16,468 nt of DNA from JBEIFW01 sp040382215 (GTDB lineage Bacteria > Actinomycetota > Acidimicrobiia > Acidimicrobiales > Ilumatobacteraceae), in contig JBEIFW010000070.1 in the NCBI GenBank assembly GCA_040382215.1, forward strand, positions 1 to 16,468, in the 5' to 3' direction. The translations under genes were made by a program, and so were the position numbers. Below, piece after piece: positions 12,488-16,468 of the stretch. Within the stretch, counting starts at the first letter, position 1, and every line of letters begins with the position of its first letter. The notes under the pieces are model-generated. The model had not been told where the DNA came from. It searched no databases and saw only the letters and a list, made by a program, of their open reading frames with translations.

Positions 12488-14689
12488 TTGACCGAGGTTC
12501 GCAATGCCTGGGCGGAGCGGGAGCTGCGCCACGCGTTCTGCCGTTTTTGCCACGCGTTCTGTTCCGTGAAGGTGGAGGTCGTCGACGGGCGGCCCGTCCG
12601 GGTGATCGGCGACGTCGACAGCCCGATGTACGAGGGGTTCACGTGCGCAAAGGGTCGGGCGCTGCCGGACCAGCACCGCGGGTCGGGGCGGCTGGTGCAC
12701 AGCCTGCGTCGTGACCCCGACGGCGAGCAGCGGGCGATCCCGTCCGGGCAGGCGATGGACGAGATCGCCGCGCGGTTGCGCGATCTGATCGCCGAGCACG
12801 GGCCCCGCTCGGTCGCGGCCTACACCGGTACGTTCTCGTTCCACTACCCGGCCGGCAACGAGATGTGCAAGGCGTTCATGCAGGCCATCGGTTCGCCGAT
12901 GCGATTCTCCTCGGGTTCGATCGACCAGCCGGGCAAGGGGGTGGCCCGCGCCCTGCACGGGTCCTGGTCGGCCGGTCCTCAGCCGTTCGATTCGGCGGAC
13001 ACCTGGATGTTGGTCGGGGCGAACCCGACCGTGTCGATGTGGGGAGGTATCCCGCAGTACAACCCGGCCAAGCGCCTGCGTGAGGCCAAGGCCCGGGGGA
13101 TGCAACTGGTCGTGATCGATCCCCGCCGGACGGAGGCCGCTGCGAACGCCGACGTGTTCCTGCAGCCCGTTCCCGGCCATGACCCCGAGGTGCTCGCCGG
13201 GATCCTTCGGGTGATCCTCGCCGAGGGTCTCCACGACGCCGATTTCGTCGCCGCTGAGACGGTGGGTCTGGAGGAGTTGCGCGCTGCGGTCGAGCCCTTC
13301 ACGCCGGACGAGGTGGCCCGCCGGGCCGGGGTGCCGGCGTCGGACATCGTGCGGGCGGCCCGGGTGTTCGGGTCGGGGCGGCGCGGTTCGGTGACCGCAG
13401 GGACCGGGCCGAACATGGCGCCCCACGGCACGCTGACGGAGTACCTGGTCGCCTGCATCCAGACGGTCTGCGGCCGATGGCTGCGAGCCGGCGAGGAGGT
13501 TGCGAACCCGTTCGTCCTCGCGCCGGCCCGCCCGGCGAAGGCCCAAGCCGACGCTCCGGTCGCAGCCTGGGGCTACGGCGAGCAACTCCGGGTGCGGAGC
13601 CTCGGTGACAACGCCGGTGGGCTGCCGACGGCAGCGCTCCCCGACGAGATCCTGCTCGATGGTCCGGGCCGGGTCCGAGCCCTGATCTCGTTGGGCGGCA
13701 ACCCGGTCGCCGCATGGCCGGACCAGCTCAAGGCGATCGCCGCCATGGACGCGCTCGACCTGAACGTAACGCTCGACATGAAGCGGTCGGCCACGGCCAA
13801 GCTCGCCGACTACGTCGTGGCGCCCAAGCTCGGCCTCGAATGCGACGGCATCACCCTGCCCAACGAGACGATCTGGGGGTACGGGGCGGCCACGACGGGG
13901 TACCCCGCCCCCTACGCCCAGTGGCACCCGGCGGTCTGTGAACCCCCCGAGGGGTCCGATGTCATCGAAGAGTGGGAGTTCTTCTGGGGTCTCGCCCTGC
14001 GCATGGGGTTGCAGCTGCGCTTCGCCGGGGTCGAGCTCGACATGGACTGCGCCCCGACCACCGACGATCTCCACCAGCTGTTGTGCCGCAAGGGCCGTAT
14101 CCCGCTCGAGGAGGTGAAGCGCCATCCGAGTGGGGCGATGTTCCGGGACCCCTCGATCCGGGTGCAGCCCAAGGACGACGGCTGGACGCACCGGCTTCGA
14201 CTCGGGGACGCCACGATGCTCGCCGAGTTGGCCGAGGTCGCCGCGGCGCCGGTGCTCGAGCATGCCGGGTTCCGTGCCGACGAGCGCTTCACCCACCGGC
14301 TGGTCAGCCGTCGGCTTCGCGACGTGTACAACTCCAACGGGCTGGAGATCCCCTCGCTCCGACAGCGCCATCCCACCAACCCGGCGTACCTGAACCCCGA
14401 CGACTGCGCCGATCTCGGTTTCCGGGACGGCGACGTGATCGAGATCGACTCGGGCCACGCCCAGATCTACGCGGTGGTCGAGATGGCCGCCGATGTTCGT
14501 CGGGGCGTCGTGTCGATGGCCCATGCGTGGGGCGACGTGCCGAAGTGGGACACCGAGGTGCACACGATGGGTGCCAACACCGGCCGGTTGAGCCCCAACG
14601 ACCGTGACCACGATCCGATCACTGGGATCCCGGTGATGTCGGCGATCCCGGTCAACCTGCGGCTCAGCGATCTCACGGTTCGAGCGTGA
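12488..14689 (+). CDS. Molybdopterin-dependent oxidoreductase (DMSO reductase superfamily), orphan
   Basis: A 733-residue catalytic subunit with bis-molybdopterin cofactor. The N-terminal [4Fe-4S] site is C18-x2-C21-x3-C25 with C53 followed by AKG, whose Lys is the usual cluster-pterin bridge. The central domain has WMLVGANPTVS and QLVVIDPRRTEAA, typical cofactor-binding strands. The C-terminal molybdopterin dinucleotide-binding domain runs from about RLRDVYNSNG to the end. No Tat signal is seen, so it is cytoplasmic. In the region that normally supplies the metal ligand (SSGSIDQPGK, 141-150) there is no Cys, so the ligand may be Ser or Asp. No iron-sulfur or membrane subunit is adjacent. Start chosen at TTG 12488, because GGGGAGG lies 4 nt before it and the cluster motif begins soon after. 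Substrate cannot be inferred. Confidence 0.9.
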   Translation: MTEVRNAWAERELRHAFCRFCHAFCSVKVEVVDGRPVRVIGDVDSPMYEGFTCAKGRALPDQHRGSGRLVHSLRRDPDGEQRAIPSGQAMDEIAARLRDLIAEHGPRSVAAYTGTFSFHYPAGNEMCKAFMQAIGSPMRFSSGSIDQPGKGVARALHGSWSAGPQPFDSADTWMLVGANPTVSMWGGIPQYNPAKRLREAKARGMQLVVIDPRRTEAAANADVFLQPVPGHDPEVLAGILRVILAEGLHDADFVAAETVGLEELRAAVEPFTPDEVARRAGVPASDIVRAARVFGSGRRGSVTAGTGPNMAPHGTLTEYLVACIQTVCGRWLRAGEEVANPFVLAPARPAKAQADAPVAAWGYGEQLRVRSLGDNAGGLPTAALPDEILLDGPGRVRALISLGGNPVAAWPDQLKAIAAMDALDLNVTLDMKRSATAKLADYVVAPKLGLECDGITLPNETIWGYGAATTGYPAPYAQWHPAVCEPPEGSDVIEEWEFFWGLALRMGLQLRFAGVELDMDCAPTTDDLHQLLCRKGRIPLEEVKRHPSGAMFRDPSIRVQPKDDGWTHRLRLGDATMLAELAEVAAAPVLEHAGFRADERFTHRLVSRRLRDVYNSNGLEIPSLRQRHPTNPAYLNPDDCADLGFRDGDVIEIDSGHAQIYAVVEMAADVRRGVVSMAHAWGDVPKWDTEVHTMGANTGRLSPNDRDHDPITGIPVMSAIPVNLRLSDLTVRA

Positions 14690-14763
14690 CCGCGGCGCCG
14701 TCTGCCACGACCCAGCCGTAGCACCCGCCGAGGAATCCGAGCGGCAACGGCGTCGACACGGCG

Positions 14764-15411
14764 CTACCGGAGCACCAGACGGCCGTCGTGCAGGCCGAGG
14801 ACCCGGTGGCACAGGTGCTCGGCCTCGGCTGGGTCATGGGTCACATGGATCGCAGCGATGCCGAGCCGGCCGAGGAGGTCGCCGACCTCACCGACGAGGC
14901 GGTCGTGGAGATCTCGGTCGAGCGCGCTGAAGGGCTCGTCGAGCAGCAGCAACCGAGGCTCGGGGGCGAGCGCACGGGCGAGCGCAACACGTTGCGCCTC
15001 GCCGCCCGAGAGCGTGGCGATGGCGCGTCGCTGCGTCCCGGGGAGGCCGACGAGTTCGAGCAGGTCGTCCACCCGTCGGGTGATCTCGGCTGCCGGTCGG
15101 CGCTGCATGCGCAACCCGAACCCGACGTTGGTTCCCACGTCGCGGTGCGGGAACAGCTGGAGGTCCTGGAACAGCAGTCCCACGCCGCGTCGGTGGGGCG
15201 GGAGCGCTGCGAGGTCCGTCGAGTCCCAATGGATCGTGCCGGCGTCGAGCGGCTGCAGACCGGCGATCGTCCGAAGCAGCGTCGACTTCCCCGACCCCGA
15301 CGGCCCGAGCACCCCGACGCGCTCGCCTGGAGCGACGTCGAGATCGGCGCCGGCGAGAATGACCCGGTCGCCGAAGCTGACCTTGAGGCCCCGGGCGCGC
15401 AGGCCCCTCAC
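14764..15411 (-). CDS. ABC transporter ATPase (ThiQ/FbpC-like importer subunit)
   Basis: A 215-residue cytoplasmic ATPase that powers the adjacent permease. Walker A is GPSGSGKST, the Q-loop is LFQDLQLFPH, the signature is LSGGEAQRVALARAL, Walker B is LLLLDEP with FSALD, and the switch His is in HVTHD. It is short and lacks the C-terminal regulatory domain of longer MalK/PotA-type ATPases, like ThiQ. The GTG start at 15411 overlaps the permease TGA as GTGA (15408-15411), a standard translational-coupling arrangement. The frame is open well upstream, but that part is an out-of-frame shadow of the permease. The gene ends in TAG, the only such stop among complete genes here. It converges on the molybdoenzyme gene 74 bp away; no clear hairpin is in that gap. 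Confidence 0.93.
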   Translation of the reverse strand: MRGLRARGLKVSFGDRVILAGADLDVAPGERVGVLGPSGSGKSTLLRTIAGLQPLDAGTIHWDSTDLAALPPHRRGVGLLFQDLQLFPHRDVGTNVGFGLRMQRRPAAEITRRVDDLLELVGLPGTQRRAIATLSGGEAQRVALARALAPEPRLLLLDEPFSALDRDLHDRLVGEVGDLLGRLGIAAIHVTHDPAEAEHLCHRVLGLHDGRLVLR

Positions 15412-16468
15412 CAGGTGCCGTCGCTCGACCGGAACCGATCCACGGCGACCATGATCGCGGCGACGGCGAGCGCCAGCACGAGCGCAAGGACGTAGGCCGC
15501 GGTCGCATTGGCGGCGCCGGGCCGACCGAGCAACTGCCCGATGGCCACGGGCACCGTGGTCGAGTCCCGTCGACTGAGGAACGACGTGGCACCGAACTCG
15601 CCCAGGGAGATCGCTGCGGCGAACCCTCCGCCGGCGGCCAGCGCGCGCACCGTGACCGGCGCGTCGACGGCACGCCACACCTGCCACGGCGGCGCACCGA
15701 GCATGGCTGCAGCCTCCCGCTGACGGGGGTCGACGGCGCGCAGCACCGGGAGCACGATGCGCACGACGAAGGGCACCGCCACCAGGGCGTGCGCGAGCGG
15801 CACGAGGACCGGAGAGCTGCGTAGGTCGAGCGGTGGGGTGTCGAGGGCCAGGAGCAGCCCCAGTCCGACGGTGACCGCCGATGTGCCGAGGGGGAGCAGG
15901 AACGCAACGTCGAGTACCCGTCCAGCCCTGCCGCCGTAGGCGATCGCTGCGGCGGCCAGTGCGCCGACGACGACAGCGATCAGCGTCGCCGCGCCGGCGT
16001 AGACGAGCGACGTCCGCACGGCGGCCGGGACGTCGACGAAGCGGGCGGCCGCCGTGTCGCCGCGCAGCACCTCGAACCACGTCGCCGGCGTCCCGCTCGA
16101 ACCCATCGAGCGGCGCACCAGTGCCACGGTCGGGATGAGCACCAGGCCCAGGGGGACGGCGAGAGCGAGAACTGCGCCGAGCCGGCGCCGCCCGGTGCGC
16201 AGCGGGCGCGGCGGCACGACGGCACCCATCGTCCGGGTACGGGTGCTTCGTCGCTCCTCGCCATTCGTCCACCACAACAGGAGCAGACCGAGCACGGCGA
16301 GTTGCACGGTGGCGATCGTGGCCGCGCCGCCGAGGTCGAGCACCTGTGTGGTTCGCCGGTACACCTCGACTTCGAGCGTCGGGTACCGCGGACCGCCAAG
16401 CAGGAGCGCGACCCCGAAGCTGGTGACACAGAACAGGAAGACGATCCCCGTGGCGGCGACGATCGCCG
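15408..16468 (-). CDS. ABC transporter permease, two-domain ThiP/FbpB type (5' end outside window)
   Basis: The C-terminal part, 352 codons, of a fused permease with two membrane domains for an importer of the thiamine/ferric iron/polyamine class. At the window edge the frame is still open and reads SFGVALLLGGPRYPTLEVEV, the end of the first domain's EAA region as in ThiP-like proteins. The second domain has its own membrane helices (for example GAVLALAVPLGLVLIPTVAL) and a canonical EAA loop, REAAAMLGAPPWQVWRAVDAP, near 15716-15660. The GTG at 16364 is internal and not the start. The ATPase gene overlaps its stop by four bases. A substrate-binding protein gene is expected beyond the window on the minus-strand upstream side. 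Thiamine is the best guess for the substrate, iron the main alternative. Confidence 0.85.
   Translation of the reverse strand, partial: AIVAATGIVFLFCVTSFGVALLLGGPRYPTLEVEVYRRTTQVLDLGGAATIATVQLAVLGLLLLWWTNGEERRSTRTRTMGAVVPPRPLRTGRRRLGAVLALAVPLGLVLIPTVALVRRSMGSSGTPATWFEVLRGDTAAARFVDVPAAVRTSLVYAGAATLIAVVVGALAAAAIAYGGRAGRVLDVAFLLPLGTSAVTVGLGLLLALDTPPLDLRSSPVLVPLAHALVAVPFVVRIVLPVLRAVDPRQREAAAMLGAPPWQVWRAVDAPVTVRALAAGGGFAAAISLGEFGATSFLSRRDSTTVPVAIGQLLGRPGAANATAAYVLALVLALAVAAIMVAVDRFRSSDGTW

Noticed and set aside
14690..14763. Possible terminator between the molybdoenzyme and ABC ATPase genes
   Set aside because: Only a 7-bp pairing (GCGCCGT with ACGGCGC) across a loop of about 56 nt was found, too weak to call.
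15412..16275. Upstream extension of the ABC ATPase frame to 503 codons
   Set aside because: It overlaps the permease in another frame and is Arg/Ala-rich without domains; GTG 15411 with a GTGA overlap is the natural start.
1..16468. CRISPR arrays, tRNA or rRNA genes, insertion sequences, attachment sites
   Set aside because: No direct-repeat arrays, tRNA-like cloverleaf, transposase or integrase frames, or flanking repeats were found by reading both strands.

Overview
The window is G+C-rich throughout and densely coded on both strands. It looks like the chromosome of an actinobacterium (Actinomycetota). Supporting signs are a bacterial XPB helicase very like the mycobacterial one, a LigC-type ATP-dependent DNA ligase, a paired set of FadE-like acyl-CoA dehydrogenases, a GlnR-type operator in front of an ammonium transporter, and TANNNT -10 elements set 6-8 nt before start codons. 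An affiliation near Acidimicrobiia is a guess. There is no CRISPR array, tRNA, rRNA, insertion sequence or phage gene, and no gene-free stretch above 300 bp.

Layout. (1) 3-1256 (+): 3' part of an XPB/Rad25-type helicase, converging over a short hairpin on (2) 1272-2249 (-), a phosphotriesterase-family metal hydrolase. The hydrolase lies downstream of (3) 2277-3593 (-), a PAS-PAS-GGDEF diguanylate cyclase. (4) 3594-3738 is a divergent regulatory region with a three-half-site GlnR-like operator. (5) 3739-4950 (+) is an Amt ammonium transporter whose expected first codons, preceded by a good ribosome-binding site, are cut off by an in-frame TAG at codon 16. The rest is intact and can only be translated from an internal start. 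(6) 5054-8380 (+) holds two acyl-CoA dehydrogenase subunits and a 5'-3' exonuclease in close succession, followed by a 61-residue unknown protein (8467-8652). (7) A long palindromic hairpin separates these from a minus-strand series, in transcription order: cytochrome P450 (12430-11213), secreted/anchored protein (11157-10465), LigC ligase (10456-9362) and a PhnZ-like HD-domain protein (9315-8755). (8) Divergent from the P450 is an orphan molybdopterin oxidoreductase (12488-14689, +). (9) The window ends in a minus-strand ABC importer: ATPase 15411-14764 and a two-domain ThiP/FbpB-like permease cut by the window edge.

How the genes may work together. The Amt/cyclase divergon suggests that nitrogen status and c-di-GMP signalling are linked. 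The acyl-CoA dehydrogenase pair looks like a heteromeric enzyme: only the second subunit keeps a candidate catalytic glutamate, as in mycobacterial sterol side-chain enzymes. The P450, phosphotriesterase-like hydrolase, HD oxygenase-like protein and molybdoenzyme are accessory catabolic enzymes with unknown substrates. XPB, the exonuclease and LigC are DNA-repair functions scattered through the window and not one operon. The best candidates for something undescribed are the amber-interrupted amt with its GlnR operator, the PhnZ-like protein lacking a phosphonate-binding lysine, and the molybdoenzyme without a cysteine at the expected metal-ligand region.
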